Positions 25,794 to 33,473 of a DNA stretch of 64,000 nucleotides are shown here, one piece after another; the stretch's first letter is position 1, and each line of letters begins with the position of its first letter. The notes under the pieces were generated by a model, which was given only the letters and a program-made list of their open reading frames with translations, ran no database searches and was not told where the DNA came from. Origin of the DNA: SHLQ01 sp964517125 (GTDB lineage Bacteria > Actinomycetota > Acidimicrobiia > Acidimicrobiales > SHLQ01); NCBI GenBank assembly GCA_964517125.1, contig CAZFBD010000013.1, forward strand, positions 13,139-77,138. Direction: 5' to 3'. A program made the position numbers and the translations under genes.

Positions 25794-26756
25794 ATGCCTG
25801 ACGTTCGCAATGTGGTGATCATTGGTTCGGGTCCCGCCGGCCTGACCGCGGCCATCTACACCTCCCGAGCAACCCTCGAGCCACTCGTTCTCGAAGGAGA
25901 ACCGTCCTCCACGAGCGACCAGCCTGGCGGTCAGCTCATGCTCACCACCGATGTCGAGAACTTTCCGGGATTCCCCGAAGGTGTCATGGGTCCCCAGCTC
26001 ATGCAGGACTTTCGTGCGCAAGCCATCCGCTTCGGCGCCGAGGTGCAAACCGTCAAGGTGTCCAAGGTTGACCTGAGCGAGCGTCCGTTCAAGATCTGGG
26101 TCGGTGACCCCGACGCCGCCGAACCAACCCATCTGGCCAAATCCGTCGTGGTTTCCACGGGTGCGCAGTCGATCATGCTCGACCTCCCCCGCGAAACCGA
26201 CCTCATTGGTCACGGCCTGTCCACGTGCGCAACCTGCGACGGCTTCTTCTTCCGCGACCAGGAAATCGCTGTTGTCGGCGGCGGCGATTCGGCACTCGAG
26301 GAAGCCGGTTTCCTCAGCAGGTTCGCCTCGAAGGTCACCATCGTGCACCGACGCGATGAACTCCGGGCGTCCAAGATCATGCAGGATCGCGCGTTCGCGA
26401 ACCCCAAGATCGAGTTCCTGTGGAACACCGAGGTCACGGGGTATCTGGGCGAGGACAAGCTTGCTGGCGTCACAACCATCAACACCGTCGACGGCAGCAC
26501 CGGTCAGCTCGATGTCTCCGGCCTGTTCATTGCCATTGGCCACCGTCCAAACACCGGACTGTTCCAAGGACAGCTCGACATGAAGGACAACGGCTACTTG
26601 CAAACCACTCCAGGCCGGACGGCAACGAACATCGAAGGCGTTTTCGCGTCGGGAGACGTGCAGGACGACTACTATCGCCAAGCAATCACCGCAGCCGGCT
26701 CCGGCTGCCAGGCGGCCCTCGAAGCCGAACGTTGGCTCGAGGAAAACGAACACTGA
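25794..26756 (+). CDS. trxB: Thioredoxin reductase
   Basis: An FAD flavoenzyme that reduces thioredoxin with NADPH. It has 320 residues, with the FAD-binding IGSGPAGLTAAIYTSRA, the active-site pair Cys145-Ala-Thr-Cys148 followed by DGFFF, the NADPH fold VVGGGDSALEEAGFLSRFA, and GVFASGDVQDDYYRQAITAAGSGC near the end. A GAGAGAAAG ribosome site precedes ATG 25794. Its substrate trxA follows after 71 bp. Confidence 0.97.
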   Translation: MPDVRNVVIIGSGPAGLTAAIYTSRATLEPLVLEGEPSSTSDQPGGQLMLTTDVENFPGFPEGVMGPQLMQDFRAQAIRFGAEVQTVKVSKVDLSERPFKIWVGDPDAAEPTHLAKSVVVSTGAQSIMLDLPRETDLIGHGLSTCATCDGFFFRDQEIAVVGGGDSALEEAGFLSRFASKVTIVHRRDELRASKIMQDRAFANPKIEFLWNTEVTGYLGEDKLAGVTTINTVDGSTGQLDVSGLFIAIGHRPNTGLFQGQLDMKDNGYLQTTPGRTATNIEGVFASGDVQDDYYRQAITAAGSGCQAALEAERWLEENEH

Positions 26757-26827
26757 GCCGATACAGACGGGAATGCTGCTGCAGTACCCGAGTGTTGCAT
26801 GCTGAGTACAACGAAAGGTAGGCCGCA

Positions 26828-27157
26828 ATGGCTTCTGAAAACGTCACGATCCTCTCCGACGAAAACTTCGCCGACACCGTCGGTGGCGACGGTGAACCCG
26901 TACTTGTCGACTTCTGGGCTGAATGGTGCGGTCCCTGCAAGATGATCGCCCCCATCCTCGATGAAATTGCCGACGAGCAGGTCGGAAGCCTGAAGATCGC
27001 CAAGCTCAACGTCGATGAGGCTCCGGATACTGCCCGTCAGTACGAGGTCATGAGCATTCCAACGATGCTGCTGTTCAAAGACGGACAGGTCGTCAAGAAG
27101 ATCGTGGGAGCAAAGCCCAAGGATGCCCTCATGGGAGAGCTCGCCGAGCACCTCTGA
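26828..27157 (+). CDS. trxA: Thioredoxin
   Basis: A 109-residue thioredoxin with active site Trp-Cys34-Gly-Pro-Cys37-Lys, preceded by VLVDFWAE and followed by the cis-Pro in SIPTMLLFKDGQ. It reduces protein disulfides using electrons from the adjacent TrxB. This matches the trxB2-trxC pair of the mycobacterial origin region. Confidence 0.97.
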   Translation: MASENVTILSDENFADTVGGDGEPVLVDFWAEWCGPCKMIAPILDEIADEQVGSLKIAKLNVDEAPDTARQYEVMSIPTMLLFKDGQVVKKIVGAKPKDALMGELAEHL

Positions 27158-27182
27158 GGATCGCAGGCGTGACCACACGCCG

Positions 27183-27188
27183 TAGTCT
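27183..27188 (+). promoter_or_regulatory. -10 hexamer of the cwlM-like gene (leaderless)
   Basis: TAGTCT ends 6 nt before GTG 27195 (9 nt before ATG 27198), with no ribosome site between. Confidence 0.5.
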
Positions 27189-27194
27189 CATTTC

Positions 27195-28202
27195 GTGATG
27201 GATGAGACGTTCGAACGAGAAGCCCTGGCGTTGGGTGCGAGCGGTGATGGGGTCGCCGACCTGCATGCCCGCCTCACCCTCGCCGGGTACCTCGTGGAAA
27301 CCGTGCACCTCGATCGATTCGAGGAGGCAACCCATGATGCGGTCGTTGCGTTTCAGCGCCGCCGCAGCATGGAACCCACCGGAATCGTTGATGACGAGAC
27401 CTGGGAATCGCTGATCGAGGCCGGACATCACTTCGGCGAACGGCTCATGTGCCGGCGAACGCCCATGATGCGCGGCGATGACGTCGCCGAACTCCAGTTC
27501 ATGCTGGGCAGTCTTGGCTTCGACGCCGGCTGGATCGATGGAATCTTTGGTGGCGACACCGAATACGCTGTCGCCGACTTTCAGCGCAATGCCGGCCTAC
27601 CGGTGGACGGCGTTGCCGGGCCCACCACCTGCGCCACGCTGACCCGTCTGCGGTTGTCGGCCAACGCGGCTCGGCCCGTCGCAGCGGTTCGCGAACGCGA
27701 CGTCCTTCGTAATGGCCGTCCTGGGCTCGTGGGACGCCGCATCGTGGTAGGAGACCTTGGTGTCTCCCCCACTGCCGCAGGAGCCATCGGAGCCGCCCTA
27801 CGGCGAGAGGGAGCCCGTGTCCTGCTCCTGCATCACCCGAACGGATCGACCCATGCGCGCGCTGCGAACCAATTCGACGCCGAGCTCTACCTGGGTGTGG
27901 CCGTCACGGACGCGGACTCGTGTCAGGCCCTGTTCTACGAAACCGACACCTTCTCGTCCTACGGCGGTCGTCACCTTGCCTCCCTGGCCATGGACAATCT
28001 CTCACTGGCACTGCGCGTACCCGGCACGGTGGCCGGCAGCCGTGCTCCCGTACTGCGCGAGACCCGCATGCCCGCCGTACTGTTTCGAATTGGACCGCCC
28101 GGTCGACTCAGTTCGCAGCAGGAACCCGTGACCGACGCGCTGCTGCGGTCGATGAACGCCTGGGTCGTGCAGCCAATCCCCGAAGAATCTGACGACGACT
28201 AG
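27195..28202 (+). CDS. cwlM: CwlM-like protein: two peptidoglycan-binding domains plus a degenerate amidase domain
   Basis: A 335-residue protein without signal peptide or membrane helix. Two peptidoglycan-binding repeats (about 10-76 and 88-152; HDAVVAFQRRRSMEPTGIVDDETW and YAVADFQRNAGLPVDGVAGPTT) precede a domain in the place of N-acetylmuramoyl-L-alanine amidase (about 175-325). The zinc ligands of that family are missing: the usual DPGHGG is VVGDLGVS, SIHAN is YLGVAV, and the catalytic Glu region reads AVLFRIGPPG. It should therefore be a non-catalytic relative. In Mycobacterium, cytoplasmic CwlM in the same locus stimulates MurA and is phosphorylated by PknB; a kinase gene lies 3 kb upstream here. 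Regulatory role is inferred. Confidence 0.82.
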   Translation: MMDETFEREALALGASGDGVADLHARLTLAGYLVETVHLDRFEEATHDAVVAFQRRRSMEPTGIVDDETWESLIEAGHHFGERLMCRRTPMMRGDDVAELQFMLGSLGFDAGWIDGIFGGDTEYAVADFQRNAGLPVDGVAGPTTCATLTRLRLSANAARPVAAVRERDVLRNGRPGLVGRRIVVGDLGVSPTAAGAIGAALRREGARVLLLHHPNGSTHARAANQFDAELYLGVAVTDADSCQALFYETDTFSSYGGRHLASLAMDNLSLALRVPGTVAGSRAPVLRETRMPAVLFRIGPPGRLSSQQEPVTDALLRSMNAWVVQPIPEESDDD

Positions 28203-28208
28203 TCTCTC

Positions 28209-28224
28209 TCGAACATCTGTTCGA
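28209..28224. promoter_or_regulatory. LexA/SOS-box-like palindrome between convergent genes
   Basis: TCGAACATCTGTTCGA matches the actinobacterial LexA box (TCGAAC-N4-GTTCGA) perfectly. It lies in the 38-bp gap between the converging cwlM-like and parB genes, not in a promoter, so it may be a transcript-end hairpin or a chance match. The site itself is certain; its use is not. Confidence 0.45.
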
Positions 28225-28240
28225 CTGTGACCGGCTGGGC

Positions 28241-29137
28241 TCAGGAATCCCCGTTGATCAGGTGGTAGATGCGCTCAAGATCGTCAAGATCGGCGTAGTC
28301 GATCACGATCTTGCCCCGTTTGGCCGACAGTGACACGTTCACCTTGGTCGAGAGCCGCTCCGACAACAATTCCTCCAGCTCCAGAACGGCTGCGTCGCGA
28401 GGGGTGCCAACGCTGGCTGCCGGATTCCCACTGTCGTTTGCGGTGTCGTCCTCCTCAGACTCCGCCTCCGCTGGCGCCATGCGCTCACGGACGAGGTCCT
28501 CAGCCTGGCGTACGGTGAGTTGCTCCGAAACGATCTGCTCGGCGAGGGTCACCTGCTCATCGGTGTCCTCGATCGGGAGCACGGCACGGGCATGACCTGC
28601 CGACAGCCGATTCTCTGACACCAGACGCTGGATTGCCGTGGGCAACGCCAGGAGGCGCAGCGTATTGGCGACTGCAGAACGTGACTTGCCCACGCGCTTT
28701 GCGACCTTGTCCTGCGTCATCGAGAACTCATCAACCAGCTGCTGATACGCCGCGGCCTCTTCCAGGACATTCAGGTCCTGTCGATGCAGGTTCTCGACGA
28801 GTGCCTGTTCGAGCGACGCCATGTCGTCGGCTTCGCGCACCACGACAGGCACCTGCTGCAGACCCGCCCGCTTCGCGGCCCGCCAGCGGCGCTCGCCGGC
28901 GATCAGTTCATAGCTGTCGCCGTCGCGGCGCACCAGCAAGGGTTGCAGCACGCCGAGCTCGCGAACCGAGTTCGTCAGCGAATCGAGGGTCTCCTCATCG
29001 AAGTACTCGCGAGGCTGGTAGGGATTGGCGTGGATGGCCGAGACCGCAACCTGTTGAAAGGTCGCGTCCTTGTCGTCGGTGACATCAGAAGGAATAAGGG
29101 ACCCAAGTCCTCGTCCCAAACCGCTCGGACGACTCAT
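28241..29137 (-). CDS. parB: Chromosome partitioning protein ParB
   Basis: A CTP-dependent DNA clamp that loads at parS and spreads to organise origin segregation. It has 298 residues. The N-terminal CTP-binding region carries NPYQPREYFDEETL and ELIAGERRWRAAKRAG (the GERR-type motif). The central helix-turn-helix is MTQDKVAKRVGKSRSAVANTLRLL. The middle is followed by an acidic linker and a C-terminal dimerisation domain. Its start overlaps the parA stop by 4 bp. parS sites lie just upstream of parA. Confidence 0.96.
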   Translation of the reverse strand: MSRPSGLGRGLGSLIPSDVTDDKDATFQQVAVSAIHANPYQPREYFDEETLDSLTNSVRELGVLQPLLVRRDGDSYELIAGERRWRAAKRAGLQQVPVVVREADDMASLEQALVENLHRQDLNVLEEAAAYQQLVDEFSMTQDKVAKRVGKSRSAVANTLRLLALPTAIQRLVSENRLSAGHARAVLPIEDTDEQVTLAEQIVSEQLTVRQAEDLVRERMAPAEAESEEDDTANDSGNPAASVGTPRDAAVLELEELLSERLSTKVNVSLSAKRGKIVIDYADLDDLERIYHLINGDS

Positions 29138-30054
29138 GCGTGTGCTCCATCCTGGTGGTCTTCGGCCCCAGGAGCGGAGTCGTCGGCTGCGCCTTCATCC
29201 ACAGATGCAGGCGTGTCATCCACAGCGGGACCGGCCGCGTCCTTCGCCGGAGCTGGGGTGTCCTCCCCCAGATCCAATTCAAGTCCAAGAACCTCGCGGG
29301 CGAGGTCCCGATACGCTGTAGCGCCCCGGTTTTCAGGGTCAAAGGTCGTGATTGGTTGGCCATAGGACGGCGCTTCCGAGAGACGCACGACTCGGGGAAT
29401 GACGATCTTGCAGACCTTTTCGCCAAAGTGTGCCCGAACTTCATCCACAACCTGGCCAGCCAGCTTGGTGCGGGCGTCATACATGACCAGAACGATCGTG
29501 GAGACCTCGAGAATGGGGTTCAGTTGTCGGCGAACGAGATCCACGTTGCCAACAAGCTGACCCACACCTTCCAGTGCGTAGTACTCGCACTGGATGGGAA
29601 CCAGAACCTCGTTTGCGGCGACAAGCGCATTGATGGTGAGCAACCCAAGCGAGGGTGGGCAATCGATGAACACGTAGTCGTAGTCGTCGCGAATCGGTGC
29701 CAGTGCATCGATCAACCGCCGTTCTCGGTTGAAGCCGGGAACCAGTTCGATTTCTGCACCCGCAAGATCCAGGCTCGAGGGAGCCACAAACAGACCCTTC
29801 ACGTCGGCTGCAGGTTCGATGGTGTCTTCGAGCGGGGTGTCACCCAGAAGCACGTCGTACATTGAATATTCAATGGCCCGTGGATTGATACCGAGGCCAG
29901 TGCTGGCGTTTGCCTGCGGATCAAGGTCGATCAACAGTACCCGCTTGCCATGTTCGGCAATTGCTGCGCCCAGGTTCACTGTGGTGGTGGTCTTACCCAC
30001 ACCACCCTTCTGGTTTGCGACAGCGATCACCCGCGTCTGAGATTCACCGGTCAT
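29134..30054 (-). CDS. parA: Chromosome partitioning ATPase ParA
   Basis: A Walker-type ATPase that moves ParB-bound origins along the nucleoid. It has 306 residues, with the deviant Walker A motif NQKGGVGKTTTTVNLG near residue 14, LLIDLDPQANAS, the Walker B region YVFIDCPPSLGLLTINAL, and RLSEAPSYGQPI. An acidic Ala/Pro-rich tail (about 260-306) is an addition. ATG at 30054 follows the parS-bearing intergenic region. Confidence 0.96.
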   Translation of the reverse strand: MTGESQTRVIAVANQKGGVGKTTTTVNLGAAIAEHGKRVLLIDLDPQANASTGLGINPRAIEYSMYDVLLGDTPLEDTIEPAADVKGLFVAPSSLDLAGAEIELVPGFNRERRLIDALAPIRDDYDYVFIDCPPSLGLLTINALVAANEVLVPIQCEYYALEGVGQLVGNVDLVRRQLNPILEVSTIVLVMYDARTKLAGQVVDEVRAHFGEKVCKIVIPRVVRLSEAPSYGQPITTFDPENRGATAYRDLAREVLGLELDLGEDTPAPAKDAAGPAVDDTPASVDEGAADDSAPGAEDHQDGAHA

Positions 30055-30132
30055 AGGTCGCCAACCCTACAGCTCGGACCCAGTGCCGTCAGCAACCTCC
30101 GCCGGTTTCTTTCCACCAGTGCACCCCGGAAG

Positions 30133-30148
30133 TGTTTCACGTGAAACA
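30133..30148. promoter_or_regulatory. parS: parS site
   Basis: TGTTTCACGTGAAACA is an exact match to the bacterial parS consensus, 79 bp upstream of parA. ParB is expected to nucleate here. Confidence 0.93.
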
Positions 30149-30207
30149 GTTGCCCGACTCGTGGGCCGCGGGCTCAACAAACCTCCGCTGCGACGCCATC
30201 AACGAGA

Positions 30208-30239
30208 CGTCTGCATGTTTCACGTGAAACATGCAGACG
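30208..30239. promoter_or_regulatory. parS: Second parS inside a perfect 32-bp palindrome
   Basis: The exact parS (30216-30231) is extended symmetrically on both sides (CGTCTGCA left, TGCAGACG right), making every base from 30208 to 30239 part of one perfect palindrome centred between 30223 and 30224. It lies 5 bp from the rsmG stop, so the flanks may double as a transcript-end hairpin. Confidence 0.93.
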
Positions 30240-30243
30240 GTGC

Positions 30244-31004
30244 TCAGAAGAGCGGTTTCTTGTTGGCACCCTTGCGGGGAAGTCGGCTCAATTCGTCTGC
30301 TGTGCGCTGAAACTGCAGATACCGACCGGCTTCTGTTGTCCACTCCTGCACGAAGGAAAGCCCACACGCTCTGAGCGGTTCTGTGGGCCAACGGAGGTCG
30401 ACAATGGTGTCATGGGGCTCGCTCACCACCAGGAAGCCCGCAGAACGCAGCAGGGNNNNNNNNNNNNNNNNNNNNNNNNNNNNNNNNNNNNNNNNNNNNN
30501 NNNNNNNNNNNNNNNNNNNNNNNNNNNNNNNNNNNNNNNNNNNNNNNNNNNNNNNACAATGGTGTCATGGGGCTCGCTCACCACCAGGAAGCCCGCAGAA
30601 CGCAGCAGGGGAGCCGCCATTTCGGCCGTGAGCGCTGGTGGACCGAATGATCGGGCCGTCACCCAGTCGGCTGTGCCTCTATGGTGTGACCATCCGACGA
30701 CCTTGGCGTCCTCTCCGGAGACCTCAACCCGGTCGGTGAACCCGAGGCGATGGATACCTCGGACCAACATCTCCGCTCGACTGGTTCGGCGTTCGATCAA
30801 CAACCATGTTGTCTCTGGGAACGCTTCGGCGAGAACCAGTCCCGGAAGACCAGCCCCAGATCCGAGATCGACGATCTTTCCACCAAACTGTGGGCCACCG
30901 CGAAAACGAACAAACCCCATGGCGTGTTCGCCATGGGGTTTGCCATTGTCACCGAATTGTCCCGCCTGAATACCTTCTTGGAGGAGGAACGTGGTGTCTC
31001 GCAC
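30244..31004 (-). CDS. rsmG: 16S rRNA (guanine-527 N7) methyltransferase, interrupted by an artefactual gap
   Basis: Methylates G527 of 16S rRNA. SAM motif I is KIVDLGSGAGLPGLVLAEAF, followed by LLIERRTSRAEML and DWVTARSFGPPALTAEMAAPLL; the C-terminus is RLPRKGANKKPLF. The gene contains the 100-N gap, and the 55 bases before the gap (30401-30455) are repeated exactly after it (30556-30610). Removing gap and duplicate gives an uninterrupted 201-residue protein, so the gap is false. The GTG start is 7 nt after the jag stop. The N-terminal coding part contains a perfect 14-bp hairpin (30911-30942). rsmG-parA-parB is the usual order. Confidence 0.88.
30456..30555. other. Scaffold gap (100 N) with duplicated flanks
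   Basis: 100 N between two identical 55-bp copies (30401-30455 and 30556-30610). The contigs overlap but were not merged; the true sequence is continuous. Confidence 0.95.
30911..30942. repeat. Perfect 14-bp inverted repeat inside rsmG
   Basis: CAAACCCCATGGCG (30911-30924) and its exact complement (30929-30942) flank a 4-nt loop TGTT. In the direction of rsmG transcription the hairpin is followed by TTCGTTTTCG, so it resembles an intrinsic terminator or attenuator about 70 nt after the jag stop, although it lies within the rsmG reading frame. Confidence 0.7.
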
Positions 31005-31011
31005 CAGTTGA

Positions 31012-32022
31012 TTATGCCGGGCGGATCACCACACGACGACGGGGTTCTTCACCCTCGGAGCCGGTCTCGACGCCATCCATGTCGTTCAGGGCATCGTGGA
31101 CGACCTTGCGGTCGGCCGGGCCCATGGGCTCCAGAACCTTCTCATTGCCCGATTCAGCCACATCAGCGGCGATCTTGCGAGCAAAGTCCTGCAGCGCTGC
31201 GGTGCGGCGTTCCCGGTATCCGGCGACGTCGACCCGGAGGCGTTCGGTCTTTGCGCCGTCAGCCTCACGCTGAACAACGGTGCGGGTCAGTTCCTGCAGG
31301 GCGTTGAGGGTTGATCCCTTGGGACCAACAAGGAGTCCGAGCTCGCTACCAGTCACGGACATTTCGATTGCGTAGTCGTCGGCTTCCTCGGCAACAACGG
31401 CAACGGCGCCCTCCATGTCAAAGACGTCGAGGATTCCCTCGAGGAAGTCTGTTGCGACCTTTTCCTGCTCTTCTCGGCTGAATTCGTGCTCCACGTTGCC
31501 CTTCTTTTCTTTCTCCGAACCGGTGTTTGCGGCCGCAGCGGCCGTCCGACCACCGTTCTGCGAACCATTGTTGCGCTTTTCTGGGGCCTTGGCTGCCTCG
31601 CGCGGCTTTTCTGCTGCCTTGCTCTCCTGCCGCTCGCCATTGTCGGCCTTGGTATTGTTGGACTTGCCCTGTCCGCCGCGGTTGTTCCCGCCGCCCTGGC
31701 TGCTGCTCTGACGGCCGCCGTTGGACTTGCCCTGTCCGCCGCGGTTGTTCCCGCCGCGACCCTTGCCCCCACCGCCATTACCGCCGCGACCCTTGCCCCC
31801 ACCGCCGCCGCTGCGGCGACGTCCACGGTCATCCTTGGCTGCCGGCTGCTTCGGGCGTACTCGCGCCCGAATCTTGGCTTCGGTCTTCACCCGACCAAAG
31901 AGGCCCTTTTGGACGTCATTGACGACGTCAAACTCTGCTTCGTCGGCGACAATCCCGAGCTGATCGAGCGCATTGCTCTTCGCTTCGTCGATCGAGCCGC
32001 CAGATGTGGTGATCCAGTCCAT
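31012..32022 (-). CDS. jag: Jag/KhpB RNA-binding protein with long RG/GN-rich linker
   Basis: A 336-residue cytoplasmic RNA-binding protein usually paired with yidC. Domains: Jag-N (about 1-55, ending in the DVVNDVQKGLFGRVKTEA region), a low-complexity basic linker of about 110 residues built of GGGGKGRGGN and NNRGGQGKSN repeats, then a KH domain (about 190-265: LLVGPKGSTLNALQELTR) and R3H (about 270-325: YRERRTAALQDFARK, MGPADRKVVHDALND). The linker is much longer than in most Jag proteins and resembles the repeats in the YidC tail encoded next door. Only 3 nt separate it from yidC. It affects cell-wall growth in other bacteria. Confidence 0.92.
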   Translation of the reverse strand: MDWITTSGGSIDEAKSNALDQLGIVADEAEFDVVNDVQKGLFGRVKTEAKIRARVRPKQPAAKDDRGRRRSGGGGGKGRGGNGGGGKGRGGNNRGGQGKSNGGRQSSSQGGGNNRGGQGKSNNTKADNGERQESKAAEKPREAAKAPEKRNNGSQNGGRTAAAAANTGSEKEKKGNVEHEFSREEQEKVATDFLEGILDVFDMEGAVAVVAEEADDYAIEMSVTGSELGLLVGPKGSTLNALQELTRTVVQREADGAKTERLRVDVAGYRERRTAALQDFARKIAADVAESGNEKVLEPMGPADRKVVHDALNDMDGVETGSEGEEPRRRVVIRPA

Positions 32023-32025
32023 TGC

Positions 32026-33252
32026 TTACCTCTTCTTTTTCTTGCGCGCCTTGGGCTGCACCTGAGCGCGTGCGCTCCCTTGTCGACCGCTGGAATTGCG
32101 GCCTGGTGCAGTACTGGGCTTGGTTTTTGCGTTCGATCCGGCGGAGTTTTTCTTCGCCGGCTTCTTCTGTCCGCCAGACTTGTTGCCGTTGTTCTTGGCG
32201 TTTCCGCCCTTGTTGCCGTTGTTCTTGGCGTTTCCGCCCTTGTTTCCNNNNNNNNNNNNNNNNNNNNNNNNNNNNNNNNNNNNNNNNNNNNNNNNNNNNN
32301 NNNNNNNNNNNNNNNNNNNNNNNNNNNNNNNNNNNNNNNNNNNNNNNCCGTTGTTCTTGGCGTTTCCGCCCTTGTTTCCACCGGACTTGCCGTCCTGAGC
32401 GGCGGAGTTCTCACGGTTCTTGCGGACCTGAGCGCCAAGCGAGTCCTCGCCGTGGTACATCGACCGGGTGATGTAGTACTGCTGGCCAATGCGATACAGG
32501 TTGGACACGAAGAAGTAGACGACGATGGCTGCCGGCAACGTGAACGAGAAGACCGGGAGGAAGTACGGCATGATCTTCATGATCATGTCCTGTGTCGGGT
32601 TGGCGGCTGCGCCAGTGTTGCGGCTGCGAATCATCTTGTGCTGGAACCAGCCAGTGACACCAACGATGAGGACCAAAAGCAGGTACGGGAAGGCAGTGAC
32701 GGGGCCGTCGCCCAGCACCTGACTGGCCGCACGGGAGATGTCGAAGCCAAAGCTGGTCATCTCGTTGGTCTGTGACAGCTCCAGCCACAGGTCTGACGTG
32801 TGATCGAGGTACGCCGGGTTGAACAACGCTGCGTCTGTCGCCTCGAACTTCGTTGTGGTCGCGGGCGCTGCGATCTGACCGACAACCTGGCCAAGCTGTG
32901 AGCCAACGTCGGTGGCACGGCGGGTGAGGCCCAGGATGACCCGGTAGAGCACCAGGAAGACGGGGATCTGGAACAACATCGGCAGGCAGCCGCCGACCGG
33001 GTTGATGTTGTTGTCCTTGTAGAACGCCATGAGCTCGGCGTTCATCTCTTCGCGCTTGTCCTTGGGATACTTGTTCTGAATTGCCTTCAGCTCGGGCTGC
33101 AGAACCTGCATCTTGAGCATCGATCGTGTGCCCTGCAGCGTCAGTGGTGTTGAGACGACGAGGACACCCAACGTCAACAGTGCAATGGCACCTGCCTTGG
33201 AACCGGTGAGGTCGTAGAACCAGGAGAGAATGGATGCAATCAGATCGAACAT
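32026..33252 (-). CDS. yidC: Membrane protein insertase YidC with repetitive basic tail (gap inside)
   Basis: Inserts proteins into the cytoplasmic membrane. The core (about 1-265) has the five conserved helices of Gram-positive YidC, with INPVGGCLPMLFQIPVFLVLY, IMPYFLPVFSFTLPAAIVVYFFVSNLYRIGQQ, and the substrate-groove Arg in TLQGTRSMLKMQ. The tail is a basic low-complexity region built of tandem GNKGGNAKNN units, then KPAKKNSAG and a final KARKKKKR that may contact ribosomes. The 100-N gap (32248-32347) falls in the repeats; 32 bases repeat on both sides, and removing gap plus duplicate restores the frame (about 364 residues), but repeat number may be collapsed. The start overlaps yidD by 13 bp. 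Confidence 0.93.
   Translation of the reverse strand: MFDLIASILSWFYDLTGSKAGAIALLTLGVLVVSTPLTLQGTRSMLKMQVLQPELKAIQNKYPKDKREEMNAELMAFYKDNNINPVGGCLPMLFQIPVFLVLYRVILGLTRRATDVGSQLGQVVGQIAAPATTTKFEATDAALFNPAYLDHTSDLWLELSQTNEMTSFGFDISRAASQVLGDGPVTAFPYLLLVLIVGVTGWFQHKMIRSRNTGAAANPTQDMIMKIMPYFLPVFSFTLPAAIVVYFFVSNLYRIGQQYYITRSMYHGEDSLGAQVRKNRENSAAQDGKSGGNKGGNAKNNXXXXXXXXXXXXXXXXXXXXXXXXXXXXXXXXXXGNKGGNAKNNGNKGGNAKNNGNKSGGQKKPAKKNSAGSNAKTKPSTAPGRNSSGRQGSARAQVQPKARKKKKR
32180..32390. repeat. 30-bp in-frame tandem repeat in the yidC tail, with a gap inside
   Basis: A 30-nt unit (encoding GNKGGNAKNN) is repeated at 32180-32247 and 32348-32390 with only single-base changes. The N gap at 32248-32347 most likely marks an assembly break in the repeat; the true copy number is unknown. 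There are no spacers, so it is not a CRISPR array. Confidence 0.85.
32248..32347. other. Scaffold gap (100 N) inside the yidC repeat region
   Basis: 100 N. The 32 bases before the gap recur directly after it, within a 30-bp tandem repeat. Removing the N run and one 32-bp copy keeps yidC in frame, but extra repeat units could be missing. Confidence 0.95.
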
Positions 33253-33473
33253 TCGTTCGCCTTTCGAACAGGAACGGGGTCATGTCCATGACCGCCCCAG
33301 GGATGACAGCGACAGATTCGACGAACACCCAGCCAGGAACCCTTGAACAACCCGTGTTCCTGGATGGCTTCGTCGGTGTAGTGCGAGCAGGTCGGCGTGT
33401 ATCGACAGGTGGGAGGGCGTGAGGATGACCAGGCCTGGTAGACCGAGATGATCCCGCGCGCCAACCGAGTCAC
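33240..33473 (-). CDS. yidD: Membrane protein insertion efficiency factor YidD
   Basis: A 77-residue helper of membrane protein insertion. It has the family's three-Cys signature around CRYTPTCSHYTDEAIQEHG and the RICRCHPWGGHGHDPVP ending. GTG 33473 overlaps the rnpA stop (GTGA), and the 3' end overlaps yidC. The order rpmH-rnpA-yidD-yidC-jag-rsmG is complete here. Confidence 0.95.
   Translation of the reverse strand: MTRLARGIISVYQAWSSSRPPTCRYTPTCSHYTDEAIQEHGLFKGSWLGVRRICRCHPWGGHGHDPVPVRKANECSI

Noticed and set aside
32180..32390. CRISPR-like regular 30-bp repeats
   Set aside because: Repeats are contiguous, in frame and encode the YidC tail; there are no spacers or cas genes.
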